A stretch of DNA of 31,534 nt, from the IMG/VR virus record IMGVR_UViG_3300037558_000527, positions 1 through 31,534 of that record; one strand, written 5' to 3'. Origin of the DNA: a virus. Of this stretch, positions 1 through 8,027 are shown piece after piece; within the stretch, counting starts at the first letter, position 1; the number at the start of each line of letters is the position of its first letter. Below the pieces are notes generated by a model, which was not told the DNA's origin, did no database searches, and saw nothing but the letters and a program-made list of their open reading frames with translations. The position numbers and the translations under genes were made by a program.

Positions 1-89
1 CAAGCGTCAGCTTGAATCTGCTGTGTAGCTGCATTGATCGCATTTGCTAGCAACAACAAAAGGGTAACGCTTCTTTTGCCCTCGGTCAC
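1..89 (-). CDS. Partial small phage protein running off the left edge
   Basis: An open frame starts at a GTG (89-87) that overlaps the TGA of the preceding gene in a GTGA arrangement, and it stays open to the window edge. The visible 29 residues begin MTEGKRSVTL and continue with a run of leucines and an Ala/Gln-rich helix. Coupling to the head gene cluster suggests a head-region protein, but the family cannot be identified from this fragment. In typical phage order the scaffold/protease and capsid genes should follow beyond the edge. Confidence 0.45.
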   Translation of the reverse strand, partial: MTEGKRSVTLLLLLANAINAATQQIQADA

Positions 90-226
90 TTGCGCTTTCT
101 TTTGCCGCGCTTGCCTGCTTCTTTGAATGCAATTGCTGCCGCTTGTGACCGGCTCTTGCCTTCCTTGATCAGCTTGCGGATATTTTGCGAAATAATCTGT
201 TGGCTGCCGCCACGTTTAAGAGGCAC
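86..226 (-). CDS. Small basic phage protein (46 aa) of the 'KLxKEGKxxxQAxAIAxxxAGK' type
   Basis: This GTG-start gene overlaps the end of the head morphogenesis gene by 11 bp. The product begins MPLKRGGSQQ, has a central IRKLIKEGKSRSQAAAIAF segment, and ends in a run of Lys/Arg. The pattern (short Gly/Lys start, KLxKEGxxxxQAxAIA helix, AGK end) is a recurrent small-protein family in phages, often found near head or terminase genes; its function is not known to me. The match to that pattern and the ATGA-type coupling on both sides make it real despite its size. The basic tail suggests nucleic acid contact, which is an inference. Confidence 0.7.
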   Translation of the reverse strand: MPLKRGGSQQIISQNIRKLIKEGKSRSQAAAIAFKEAGKRGKRKRK

Positions 227-1406
227 CGTATTTTGCCTGCAAGTTTTTTAACGTTAGTTCTGACCCGTCATTGCTGACAAACTTTCGGATCGCAACATCG
301 CCTGATTCACCTTTCTTTAAAAGGCTGCGGAAGACATCACCCTTGCCCTTGCCGCCAAGAGCTTCATTCTGTTGCTGCACCGTCCTGTTCGCCAACCAAG
401 CCCCATACTTTTCATCGACAGGGACAAGGCCACCAAGTGCCGCACGCTTGCCACGCTGTTGTACGTCGCCTTCTGCTTCTGCTCTAGTAACAAATATGAT
501 TCGAGACCGACAACCGAAATGTTGTGGCGGTTCTGGTCCTTTGCCAAATTTAAAAACTTGGCCGTCAAGCGATTGGCAAATAGCGGTTGTTTTTAAATCT
601 AAAACCGCTCTGTAGCGGTACGCCGAAATTACATCTTGATTGGCGGCAAAGACCTGATTGTCTACCGTGTTACTTACCTGCGTGACAGACGTTCTGATCA
701 ATGCTCGGATCTGTGCATCAGAAAGCGTTGTCAACGTGCCACCTTTTGCTGCAGTGCGGGCAATATCTGCCGCGTCATTGAAACGCAGATCACCGCGCAA
801 ACGCTTGACCATGTCTCGCATGTTTTCACCAGTTAACATCCCGTCTTGAACAGTCACCCGAAACTTTGCGGCTGATGCTTCAGCAAGTTGACGGAATGAC
901 GTATTTAATGTTTTGCCATTAGGCATAACAAGGGCACTACCTTTTGCGGCATCAAGCCTGACAGTGCCTGGCGCTACACCTTCAATCTGCCCTTGCAAAT
1001 CTCTTTGGAATACAGCCGCGCTTAGATCTGTTGGGTCATCCATCACAATGGCCTTGGCAAAATCTGGCGTGATTTCAACGCTGCGAACACCAGGCACTAA
1101 TTCTGGCTTCACTACGTTCTTGATTTGCTGAACAATAAATTCATCTTCAAGCAAGGCAAGCCCTTGAAGCTCTTGCATTAGATAAACGTTGCTATCCCCA
1201 GCCCAAGTAGCCAAGCTTTCTTTTATTTGCAGCAGCAATGTATTAAGTCGTGCTGCTTCCCTTGGATTCAATGAACCTATGTCATTCAGCTTGCTAGCAG
1301 CATCAACAATAATGTTGTTGTAGGCCCGCATTACATTCAGCGCAACGTGGTTGCTGTAGCGGTTTAAATCAATTGCCTGCCTATAAAAGGCTTCAGGTTC
1401 GCTCAT
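216..1406 (-). CDS. Phage head morphogenesis protein (Mu gpF / SPP1 gp7-like minor head protein)
   Basis: The 396-residue product is a minor head protein probably carried near the portal during procapsid assembly. The C-terminal third carries the family signature: helix IRTSVTQVSNTVDNQVFAA (about 237-255), then YRYRAVLDLKTTAICQSLDG (263-282) and PPQHFGCRSRI (293-303). It has the conserved Cys277, Asp281-Gly282, Pro-rich loop, His296 and Cys299-Arg300-Ser301. The N-terminal two thirds is largely helical and poorly conserved, as usual for this family. It follows the portal, the standard place, and starts in an ATGA overlap with the small gene before it. Family assignment is strong; its exact role (portal-associated or DNA-ejection protein) is inferred. 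Confidence 0.9.
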   Translation of the reverse strand: MSEPEAFYRQAIDLNRYSNHVALNVMRAYNNIIVDAASKLNDIGSLNPREAARLNTLLLQIKESLATWAGDSNVYLMQELQGLALLEDEFIVQQIKNVVKPELVPGVRSVEITPDFAKAIVMDDPTDLSAAVFQRDLQGQIEGVAPGTVRLDAAKGSALVMPNGKTLNTSFRQLAEASAAKFRVTVQDGMLTGENMRDMVKRLRGDLRFNDAADIARTAAKGGTLTTLSDAQIRALIRTSVTQVSNTVDNQVFAANQDVISAYRYRAVLDLKTTAICQSLDGQVFKFGKGPEPPQHFGCRSRIIFVTRAEAEGDVQQRGKRAALGGLVPVDEKYGAWLANRTVQQQNEALGGKGKGDVFRSLLKKGESGDVAIRKFVSNDGSELTLKNLQAKYGAS

Positions 1407-1699
1407 TTTTCATAGATGCCAAGGGCTGCGGCTTCTTCAATACAAACAACAGAAGCATCAGCGCCAAGCTTTAGCGCGTTATCCAAAATTGACGTAAATT
1501 CCGCTACAACGTCTTTGTCATAAACAGCAATACTGCTTTCGGTTACGGCGCAAACCATGCCGTCCAGATACCAAGTCAGTCGGATGACAGCAAAATACTG
1601 ATTGGCAAGCCTGTCATGCGAATAGAAAAACTCTCGGCTTGATGGCTGTTCTGATGGTTGCTCTGCCTTTGGTTTGCGCAAATTATCCAGCCAACTCAT
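1403..1699 (-). CDS. Hypothetical protein between portal and head morphogenesis genes
   Basis: This is a 98-residue protein beginning MSWLDNLRKPKAEQ. It has a polar, Glu/Gln/Ser-rich N-terminal 20 residues and then a compact alternating beta/alpha region (YFAVIRLTWYLDG ... SSIAVYDKDVVAEFTSILD). No family is recognised. Its start overlaps the portal end by 17 bp and its stop overlaps the next start (ATGA), so it is co-translated with both. The position suggests a head-assembly accessory role, but nothing in the sequence shows one. Confidence 0.75.
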   Translation of the reverse strand: MSWLDNLRKPKAEQPSEQPSSREFFYSHDRLANQYFAVIRLTWYLDGMVCAVTESSIAVYDKDVVAEFTSILDNALKLGADASVVCIEEAAALGIYEK

Positions 1700-3119
1700 C
1701 GGTTACCTCCGGTTCTCCTTCAGGCATTGTGACTTCCTGCTCAGGGACTGGTTGCGGTGTTTCCATCAAACCACCGGCTTGCGTTGCCTCAAGCTCGGCT
1801 TCAACATCAAAATCATCACCAAGCACTTCGCCTGCTTCTAGCTGCAGCAACAACGTCTCTTGTGTCACCGTGCCAGCGGTGTAAAGCTGCAACAACGCTT
1901 GGATTTCTTGTGGTTCAAGTCTTGTGCCCATGAAGTCACGATTGACAAGACTGCTGCCAGCTTGTGACTCCTGCAAGTAATCAGCGTGAAACCGCAGGCA
2001 GTTGTCAATCATGTCCTGCATTTGCTGTGCCAAGACCATCATCGTGCTGTCGCCTTGAGACCGGTCTATGCGCTTAGCCTCAGCCGTCTCACCTACAAGT
2101 TTTGCGCCCACCACAGCAGCTAGGCCCAGCTCGTTGATCTGTGACTCGATTTGTTCAAGCCTGCGGAACTGCGCGTCGTAACTATTGCCAGCCGGTTCTA
2201 CATATTCGGCCCTCGCATCTGAGGGAAGTGCAAAAGCTTCCCCGGGGCCTGCGCTGATTTCCTCAGCAGATTGCGGAAAGCCAAACAACGCAAGCATCGG
2301 CACTGCGCTGATGTGCAATTGATTTCCAAGATCAGATTGAACCTGATAGTGCTGAAGGTTTAGCTCAGCAATATCAGCCAGCGGCGGGAATGACTCCAAA
2401 ACACCAACCCGGTTGGAGTAAGCAACGCTGAACGGGATTTTACTCAGGCTTGTCGTGCCTTCGTCAACAATACGGAAGTCGCCTTTTTGATTTTTTTGAA
2501 AGATCTCAAATGCGCCAGGGGTCAAGACACGCACTTGCTCGACTTGTTTTTCTCCGTACAAGCCATCGGGCACAACGATCTTTTCAGAAAGACGAAGTTG
2601 CGTCAGTTTCTGCTGCCCATTGGCCATTTCAGTGCGCCAACCAAGAATGTCCCTTGGCGTGTACGTGATCCAGTAAGGGCGGCCACTGTCACCAGCCTTA
2701 GGCGCATCAACAAGAACGCCAACATGCCCGTAGCGGATGCAAATGCGTGATGTGTTGTAAAGCCAGGTTTGTAAGTCGTTGTTTTGCAAATCAACGTCGA
2801 ATAATTGCTCGCGGATTTGATCGGTTACATCGTCAAGCCTGACTGGTTTACGAGTCAACATGCCCGCCAACATCCGCTCGATTCGAATTAAAAATGGACT
2901 AACGACACTTCTTTGCAACCTTGCGTCATAGCTGAGGTCTTGCTCCCTTGGCTCTTGTGGCAGATAACGACGGTGTTTTCTGCGCACGCTAAATGTTCCC
3001 CCCTGGAGCGCCTCTAATAGCTCCCAATGGGGCTCCATGTTTACCCAAGCTGTGTTCGGGCTATCTACCGTCGTAACGTTGCCAACACGCTGGCGACTGC
3101 CAGAAAAGCCTGAATACAC
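1683..3119 (-). CDS. Portal protein (DUF4055-like)
   Basis: The 478-residue product has the length, position (directly after large terminase) and features of DUF4055-type portal proteins, which form the dodecameric DNA gate at one capsid vertex. Recognisable segments are WELLEALQGG near 32-41, RRKHRRYLP near 46-54, a long crown/stem region with IRYGHVGVLVDAP near residues 126-138, and AKLVGETAEAKRIDRSQGD (about 342-360), the helical stem typical of this group. The last 40 residues are Pro/Glu-rich and probably disordered. The start is GTG (3119-3117), preceded by a GGCGGGA purine stretch; an internal ATG at codon 28 is the alternative. Confidence 0.9.
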   Translation of the reverse strand: MYSGFSGSRQRVGNVTTVDSPNTAWVNMEPHWELLEALQGGTFSVRRKHRRYLPQEPREQDLSYDARLQRSVVSPFLIRIERMLAGMLTRKPVRLDDVTDQIREQLFDVDLQNNDLQTWLYNTSRICIRYGHVGVLVDAPKAGDSGRPYWITYTPRDILGWRTEMANGQQKLTQLRLSEKIVVPDGLYGEKQVEQVRVLTPGAFEIFQKNQKGDFRIVDEGTTSLSKIPFSVAYSNRVGVLESFPPLADIAELNLQHYQVQSDLGNQLHISAVPMLALFGFPQSAEEISAGPGEAFALPSDARAEYVEPAGNSYDAQFRRLEQIESQINELGLAAVVGAKLVGETAEAKRIDRSQGDSTMMVLAQQMQDMIDNCLRFHADYLQESQAGSSLVNRDFMGTRLEPQEIQALLQLYTAGTVTQETLLLQLEAGEVLGDDFDVEAELEATQAGGLMETPQPVPEQEVTMPEGEPEVTDELAG

Positions 3120-3145
3120 AGTTAAATCCCGCCCGATACCACAGT

Positions 3146-4495
3146 TTAGTAGAGCCTAATGCCAGTGCCCCGTCCAGCTCGCTTATGGAGTGGGGAAAAT
3201 TCTCTTACCACCAGATACCCAAATGCGTCACAGAAATGATCGAAGCCCGCCTCTTTATCGGGCTCAGATTTTGCATTCCACGATTGCAACTCAAGGCATT
3301 CAATCAATCTTTTGCACTTATCAGAGATTTGAACTCGAACTAACCCCTGGGAATTTCCCAGGAGCACCTGAACAGCAAGTATCCGATCACGTACGGCGGG
3401 ATTGCTTTTACCTGACTGATTCGAGAACCCAAACGATTCAAGAATTGCAATATCCGTGCGCGAACTGTTGGTATGGCGGCTAGAGCCTGAGGCATCGGGG
3501 TAAACATAGATTCTTTGATCAGGGTATCGCCTTCTTATTTCTCTAGACAAACTCTCTGTATCGTGAGCCTGTGCGATTTCATCTATTATCACGAGTCGAT
3601 CGCCAATGCGGACCCCGACAACAGCATTAGTGTTTGCGACGTTGAAATCAATCCCGATCCTTAAAGGTTCATTCTCAACGTTCGGCAATTCTGTGATGAC
3701 GTGTTTAGCGCGATCAAAACGATCGTAAACCTGCCCAGTATTTAGGTTTACAAAATCACCGTTTAAATAAGACTTGATCAAATTTTCTGGATAATTCTCC
3801 AGTAGCGAATCAACAAATCCTTCAGGCAGATAGGGGTTATCAGTTGTTTTGGCGCGGATTAACGCAGTGTCTGCGCTTGCGTTCTTCTCAAACGTGTCAA
3901 ACGCCCAACCAAAACCTTCTGGCGTAGTGGCAGCGTAAAACTGCTGCACGTTGCCAGAACGAAGGCGAGCCAGTGCCATTCGCATCGCTTGGGTCGCAAC
4001 TGATTTGTTTGCTGTATCAGCCTCGTCAAATCCAACAGCACAGAGGTTTTGGCCTCGAATCCTGTTGGCCGTCTCCATGGTGCGAAGCAAGATGGTATGG
4101 CTGCCCTCTGCGAAATGCAGCGTGTATTCCGGCAAGGGACTTACACGAAAATCAAAAGGGATCTGCCACTTCATAAGCAGCTCGTCCATCGAACGCATAA
4201 GAATATCCCTGAGCATCGGGGCAATAGGTTCAAACAAGGCAGAAACGTGGCCCACGTTCAGCGCAGCCATGTGAACACTTTTGCAAATCAAGCCATATGT
4301 CTTTCCTGCTCCAAATCCGCAGACAAGCCCAAGTTTGCGGTGCTCAGTGTCCTCGCAGAATTTGACCTGATGAGACAACATTCCGTCTTGAACGCGTGCA
4401 AGAACTTCTGTTGTTGTTGGTCGCTCAAAAGTCTGTATGTCTTTAACAAACCCGAGAAGAGGCTCGTTGCCTGTGATGCCAGAAAGCAAGGGCAT
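3146..4495 (-). CDS. terL: Terminase large subunit (packaging ATPase and nuclease)
   Basis: The 449-residue motor protein couples ATP hydrolysis to DNA packaging and cuts the concatemer. The ATPase domain has Walker A GFGAGKT (60-66), Walker B with Asp157-Glu158 in AVGFDEAD, and the coupling motif AATTPEG (188-194). The RNase-H-fold nuclease domain has GIDFN (Asp283), IIDEI (Asp305), YPDAS (Asp334) and the acidic FDHFCDAFGY (419-428). Length is usual for the PBSX/Terminase_3 type. It starts in a 1-base TGATG overlap with the small terminase gene and lies 26 bp before the portal gene. All motif residues are present, so it should be active. Confidence 0.95.
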   Translation of the reverse strand: MPLLSGITGNEPLLGFVKDIQTFERPTTTEVLARVQDGMLSHQVKFCEDTEHRKLGLVCGFGAGKTYGLICKSVHMAALNVGHVSALFEPIAPMLRDILMRSMDELLMKWQIPFDFRVSPLPEYTLHFAEGSHTILLRTMETANRIRGQNLCAVGFDEADTANKSVATQAMRMALARLRSGNVQQFYAATTPEGFGWAFDTFEKNASADTALIRAKTTDNPYLPEGFVDSLLENYPENLIKSYLNGDFVNLNTGQVYDRFDRAKHVITELPNVENEPLRIGIDFNVANTNAVVGVRIGDRLVIIDEIAQAHDTESLSREIRRRYPDQRIYVYPDASGSSRHTNSSRTDIAILESFGFSNQSGKSNPAVRDRILAVQVLLGNSQGLVRVQISDKCKRLIECLELQSWNAKSEPDKEAGFDHFCDAFGYLVVREFSPLHKRAGRGTGIRLY

Positions 4496-4818
4496 CAGCT
4501 CAAGTCAAATCGAAGGAGCTTGGCCTGGATTTCAAGAGCACGAATCGCGACTTGCAATTGCTTTGAATCAACGCCTTGCCGCTCGTATTCAGCAAGCCTT
4601 GCGACTGCTGCTGCAAGCCATTGAGGCCGTTCTAACTCAGCGTCAAGTTGCATGAGTTTTCGAGCGCGGGCAATGTAATTTTCAGTTTGACGTTCTGAAA
4701 TGCCGTAATTTTCCGAACAGTGGCGAACAATTTGCGTACGACTGTGCGCCTTAAGTAATAGGTCATAGACCTCATTGATGCGACTGTCTATTTCTGTGTT
4801 GGTTGACTTTTTTGCCAT
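4495..4818 (-). CDS. terS: Terminase small subunit (DNA recognition)
   Basis: This 107-residue protein lies directly upstream of the large terminase. Its N-terminal half contains a helix-turn-helix (about 13-55: INEVYDLLLKAHSRTQIVRH, then YGISERQTENYIARAR), and the C-terminal half is a long helix suited to ring oligomerisation (AAAVARLAEYERQG ... ALEIQAKLLRFDLS). This is the usual architecture of phage small terminases, which bind the packaging site and recruit the large subunit. The TGATG junction implies translational coupling. No pac or cos site could be picked out by eye. Confidence 0.88.
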   Translation of the reverse strand: MAKKSTNTEIDSRINEVYDLLLKAHSRTQIVRHCSENYGISERQTENYIARARKLMQLDAELERPQWLAAAVARLAEYERQGVDSKQLQVAIRALEIQAKLLRFDLS

Positions 4819-4854
4819 GCCCTGAAGTTAACAGGGGAACGAGTAGATGGTAGG

Positions 4855-5067
4855 TCAAAGCTCTTGGTTTTGAGTGGCTTTTAGCCAATAGCTCTGAAGG
4901 CGGATAATCTTTTCCTCGACAAGGTGATGACTACTCACGATCGATCTGAATTGGATCGGTTGCTCGCCCACCGTGATCATGATGCGCCCGTCTGGTTCGA
5001 GGGTACGCAGCTTGGCGATAGGCAAGGCTGAGCTTGGCTTCATAGAAAAGGAAAGCGCGTAACTCAT
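4855..5067 (-). CDS. Small hypothetical protein upstream of the terminase genes
   Basis: This 70-residue frame starts at ATG 5067-5065. The C-terminal 50 residues look protein-like: IAKLRTLEPDGRIMITVGEQ followed by a helix ending in SYWLKATQNQEL. The frame continues upstream to a possible start at 5130, but that extension is Asn/Lys/Ser-rich and less convincing. A second minus-strand frame (4931-5185) overlaps it and has a good-looking N-terminal half, so the locus may hold two overlapping genes or one frame-disrupted gene. No family is recognised. Confidence 0.5.
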   Translation of the reverse strand: MSYALSFSMKPSSALPIAKLRTLEPDGRIMITVGEQPIQFRSIVSSHHLVEEKIIRLQSYWLKATQNQEL

Positions 5068-5218
5068 TTTGACGTTGTTTTGCTTTGAGTTGTTCGTCCA
5101 TGTTTGAGATCGGGGTATTGATCGGGACACCAGGCCCGCCCTGCTTTTCCCACGGGGGTGGGTGTTGTATAGCTTTCAGCCGCAACCTTTAAACGGCATC
5201 AGGCACCCCGACGCGTGG

Positions 5219-5461
5219 TTATTCAGGTGGTTGCATGTAGTTGTCCCAAAGTTCGCGGAGATCAATTAGCACGTCTTTGAAGTAATAACCGCAGGCGCTG
5301 CAGCGTTCGCCGTATTCGTGATCAGGCGGAAGCCAGTCGGCATGAACGTGAATAAACCAGCCGTCGCCGCTGCCAATCGGCAGATCAGGGCGCTCGTAGC
5401 TGTGACACCACGGCGCATCGTCTAGGTCGGCAATGGTGCGGGGAAACTTGTAGCCGTTCAT
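5219..5461 (-). CDS. Hypothetical protein with a CxxC pair (80 aa)
   Basis: The product begins MNGYKFPRTIADLDDAPWCH and contains FIHVHADWLPPDHEY followed by CSACGYYFKD. One CxxC pair plus nearby His and Cys residues may bind a metal, although a complete four-ligand zinc finger is not obvious. It starts in an ATGA overlap with the gene before it and belongs to a run of small minus-strand genes between the helicase and terminase. No family is recognised. Confidence 0.65.
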   Translation of the reverse strand: MNGYKFPRTIADLDDAPWCHSYERPDLPIGSGDGWFIHVHADWLPPDHEYGERCSACGYYFKDVLIDLRELWDNYMQPPE

Positions 5462-5712
5462 TTGACTGGCTCCACGGTGTAGGTAAAGCCAGCTTCAGTG
5501 GCGGCGTCTTTAAGTCTCTGCAACTCGTCATTGTCGTAGGCCCAGTCCTCCCACATGTGGTTTGCTCTAAAACAATCAGAGCCTCTGTAAGCATTGACGG
5601 TGTAACGGGGCTCGACACGCTCGAGCTTGAGCAGATTGTTTGCGTCTAACTGGTCCTGATAACGCTCGAAAGTTTCGAACAAGTTAAGGCTGGTGTGGTG
5701 ATGATCAAGCAT
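5458..5712 (-). CDS. Hypothetical protein (84 aa)
   Basis: The product begins MLDHHHTSLNLFETFERYQD and is acidic and mostly helical (QLDANNLLKLERV, NDELQRLKDAATEAGF). A TTG at 5745 overlapping the preceding stop (TTGA) would add 11 Cys/Ser-rich residues. The ATG at 5712 is chosen because that extension looks non-coding, but coupling through TTGA is possible. The stop overlaps the next gene's start. Function unknown. Confidence 0.6.
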   Translation of the reverse strand: MLDHHHTSLNLFETFERYQDQLDANNLLKLERVEPRYTVNAYRGSDCFRANHMWEDWAYDNDELQRLKDAATEAGFTYTVEPVK

Positions 5713-5741
5713 GGTGCTAAAACAAGAAAAAGGGCAGGATT

Positions 5742-6065
5742 TCAATCCCAGGAATTGACGTAGCAGGGTTGGCCGTTCCAGATTCGAAAAACATCAATGC
5801 GATCAAAAGCGCATTGTGAGCCGTCGTCGTTGAGCTGGATCTTCATGCGAAAAACACAATGATCAGGAGCTTGACGCAGTGGGTTTGGAACGACTGTTCC
5901 TTGGCCTTGAAACGTGTCGGTTGTGAACTTGCTGATTGAACGAAACCAAACGCTTTTGGCGGTTACTCGGTCAACAACAAAAAAGCTGACGTGGGTCATC
6001 GTGCAGCCTGACTGGCTGTAGACGATTTGACCTGGCTGGAAGGCTTGAGCAGTTGCGACGGTCAT
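5742..6065 (-). CDS. Hypothetical beta-rich protein (107 aa)
   Basis: The product begins MTVATAQAFQPGQIVYSQSG and alternates beta-strand-like stretches (HVSFFVVDRVTAKSVWFRSI, HCVFRMKIQLNDD, DVFRIWNGQPCYVNSWD). From memory, similar small proteins beginning with an FxPGQIVYSxxGCxMTH motif occur in marine cyanophages; I know no function. A TTG start at 6110 would add 15 residues. The ATG is preferred because the extra residues do not match the rest in character. Confidence 0.6.
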   Translation of the reverse strand: MTVATAQAFQPGQIVYSQSGCTMTHVSFFVVDRVTAKSVWFRSISKFTTDTFQGQGTVVPNPLRQAPDHCVFRMKIQLNDDGSQCAFDRIDVFRIWNGQPCYVNSWD

Positions 6066-6126
6066 TTGTTCTTTGGTGATGGAGTCTCCCCCGATGCACA
6101 CAACATACAACGGGGCATACCCGCTG

Positions 6127-6429
6127 TCAACGTTTTGCGTTCAAGGCGCAAATTACAGTACAGATCAATCCTTCTAGCTGAGCGTGTGGGACGTCATAGC
6201 GTCTTCTGACAGCAGCCATGCAGACGTCGATGACGTCGCGCCCTTTGGAGTAATGCACGGGCTTGATCTCAGGAACAGGGGCAGGTTGGTTTGCTTCGCT
6301 CAACACGCGAGCCCTCAGCAGCTCCTGGCGCGGAATGCCGCGTTGTATAGCTTCCCGCGAAAGAGCATCGCGCTCCTCAACGGTCAGACGAATATCCACC
6401 CTGATGGGGTATTTCCTGGATTCAGACAT
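6127..6429 (-). CDS. Putative ribbon-helix-helix-like DNA-binding protein (100 aa)
   Basis: The N-terminal half reads as one strand and two helices: KYPIRVDIRLTVEERDALSR followed by EAIQRGIPRQELLRARVLSE. This matches the ribbon-helix-helix pattern of CopG/MobC-like small DNA-binding proteins. The C-terminal half (VIDVCMAAVRRRYDVPHAQL) is helical with three cysteines overall. Its ATG overlaps the helicase stop (TAATG), so it is translated with the replication helicase and may regulate it or help at an origin. That role is inferred from context only. Confidence 0.65.
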   Translation of the reverse strand: MSESRKYPIRVDIRLTVEERDALSREAIQRGIPRQELLRARVLSEANQPAPVPEIKPVHYSKGRDVIDVCMAAVRRRYDVPHAQLEGLICTVICALNAKR

Positions 6430-8027
6430 TAGAAATCAAATAACTCAGTTGGTTCAGGCTCTTGCGAGCCAGATTGACAAGGGCGAACGTCTAAACCCCA
6501 GCGCAGATTGCTGATCAAGACGTTTGGGCTTCCGAGCTTCGCAGCGCGGATGCTGCCCATATTGCTCGCATTGGCAATGACCCAGCCATTGCACCATTCA
6601 TTGTTGCGAAACAGCTCAACAGGAGCACCGACAGCAGGTGTGTCAAACCTCGATCCCCCGTCGCTACGTGTCAAAGGTGTCAAAGGTGTCAAACCCCTTT
6701 CTATCGTGATAGAGGGTGAGGTTTGGGACGTTTGGGACGTTTGCCACCCCTCCAGGGAGGATCCTCCTGCTGGTCGATACAACGGTGATGGGCGACCGCC
6801 GAGCACACCAGGATCGGCAAGTCCTGCTTCTTCAACCAAGCCCTTGCGAACTAAGCCACGAAGGCAACGGCTCGTCTTGTTGCGCTCAAGATTGAAATGC
6901 GATGCAAGCTCTGTACCGGCAACCGTGAACTCACCCAAGAGCCAACGCTCTTTGATGTAGTCGAACACGTCGGCCTGACGGCCCTGGAGATCATCGGCGG
7001 CTTCCTGCATGGCCTCAGCAGCCAAGACATTTTCACCGTCGCCGTGATGCACCCATCCGTGGTCCTCAAGCTCAATCAGCAGGGTCGTGCCTTTTGCCCT
7101 CCCCTGCGTCTTGAGCACAACGCGATGATCACTCTGTGTCTGACCCTCAGCAGGCTGCTTAAACCAGTTCATCAGGATCGTGAGGCTGGCCGCTGCAGGC
7201 AAGGCATTGCTCCCCCGACTGGCGTTGGTTGCGTTGCCACCGCTGACGCTTTTGTTGGTATGGTGAATCATCGCCAACGTGGCCTTATGGGGCGCCAGGG
7301 CCTCGGCAAGTTGACGGGCTGGACCATCAAAGCTTGATGCGGCTTCTTCCAAGCCAAGCGGAGCACAACAGGCGTGATAGCTGTCGAGCAAAAAGAATGA
7401 GCCGGGGTTGTCTTCTGCAATTTTAGAAAGATGTTTAATCCCCTCAACTGTTAGGTGCAACGGTGCTGCCGTGTGCCATAACATTTCAACCGGGCCTGAT
7501 AACTCGCCATCGCTATTCACCAAGCCTTCGCGTTTAAACAAGGTGTTCCAATCGCTTTCCGGTTGATCTGTTCCAATGATGTAAACCTTGGGGCAAACGC
7601 CATGAAGTTTTTGGCCTAGATAAGATTCTTCGCCATGAAACCATGCGCTGATCATTCCAACCATTAAGGCAGACTTGCCGACCTTTGGTGGTGCAACCAG
7701 CAGGTTAAACGTGCCTGACATAATGACACCTTCCCACGACCATGGCGTGGTGGTTGTGTCCATCCTTTCGCCACGTTTGCGTGGCACGGATACACCGGCA
7801 ATCTGACCTTGGGCCTTGCTTAAAACAATGGCAGCAGTTTTTTCATTAATCGGACAATTAACCTCGTCGGCATAAAGACGAAGCAGTTGCGATCGGCGTA
7901 GCTCGTCTGTCTCGTTACAAAGGACGGTGCTTGCGTATTGGTCGAGCCGGTCCAGAAGGTCTTGGTGGTCCTTCAGGCTTTCGGGCAGAATCTCGGAGGG
8001 CTTTGATTCGCCCGGTGTAGTGTCCAT
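6429..8027 (-). CDS. RepA-type AAA replicative helicase/ATPase with C-terminal winged helix
   Basis: The 532-residue product is a hexameric-helicase-type ATPase of the AAA_25/RepA group, probably the phage replication initiator helicase. Walker A APPKVGKS lies at 112-119, Walker B FFLLDSYHA at 211-219, and the downstream motif MIHHTNKSVSGG at 253-264. A helical winged-helix region (about 350-405, TELASHFNLERNKTSRCL) follows. Then comes a repetitive linker (428-453, WQTSQTSQTS ... LTPLTPLTRS) and a small beta-domain (about 468-515). The ATG at 8027 is chosen; a TTG at 8075 would add 16 residues and increase overlap with the upstream gene. No polymerase or primase domain is fused. The repeat-rich linker DNA is itself notable (see 6668-6747). 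Confidence 0.85.
   Translation of the reverse strand: MDTTPGESKPSEILPESLKDHQDLLDRLDQYASTVLCNETDELRRSQLLRLYADEVNCPINEKTAAIVLSKAQGQIAGVSVPRKRGERMDTTTTPWSWEGVIMSGTFNLLVAPPKVGKSALMVGMISAWFHGEESYLGQKLHGVCPKVYIIGTDQPESDWNTLFKREGLVNSDGELSGPVEMLWHTAAPLHLTVEGIKHLSKIAEDNPGSFFLLDSYHACCAPLGLEEAASSFDGPARQLAEALAPHKATLAMIHHTNKSVSGGNATNASRGSNALPAAASLTILMNWFKQPAEGQTQSDHRVVLKTQGRAKGTTLLIELEDHGWVHHGDGENVLAAEAMQEAADDLQGRQADVFDYIKERWLLGEFTVAGTELASHFNLERNKTSRCLRGLVRKGLVEEAGLADPGVLGGRPSPLYRPAGGSSLEGWQTSQTSQTSPSITIERGLTPLTPLTRSDGGSRFDTPAVGAPVELFRNNEWCNGWVIANASNMGSIRAAKLGSPNVLISNLRWGLDVRPCQSGSQEPEPTELFDF
6668..6747. repeat. Two triplets of 9-bp repeats flanking a hairpin inside the helicase gene (candidate origin)
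   Basis: On the plus strand, three units gtgtcaaag, gtgtcaaag, gtgtcaaac occupy 6668-6694. A hairpin follows with stem tttctatc / gatagagg around a 2-base loop (about 6697-6716). Three units gtttgggac, gtttgggac, gtttgccac then occupy 6721-6747. The two triplets are related to each other by imperfect inverted symmetry. In the helicase frame they encode the QTS and LTP repeats. Iterons within an initiator gene are the lambda O/ori arrangement; that this is an origin is inference, and a simple low-complexity linker is the alternative. Confidence 0.55.

Noticed and set aside
4049-4624. Plus-strand open frame of 191 codons opposite the terminase genes
   Set aside because: It is antisense to clear terminase motifs, and its translation is Cys/Ser/His-rich with no recognisable pattern.
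6508-7337. Plus-strand frames opposite the helicase
   Set aside because: They are antisense to the helicase domains and show no motif; the repeat structure there is explained by the helicase linker or origin candidate.
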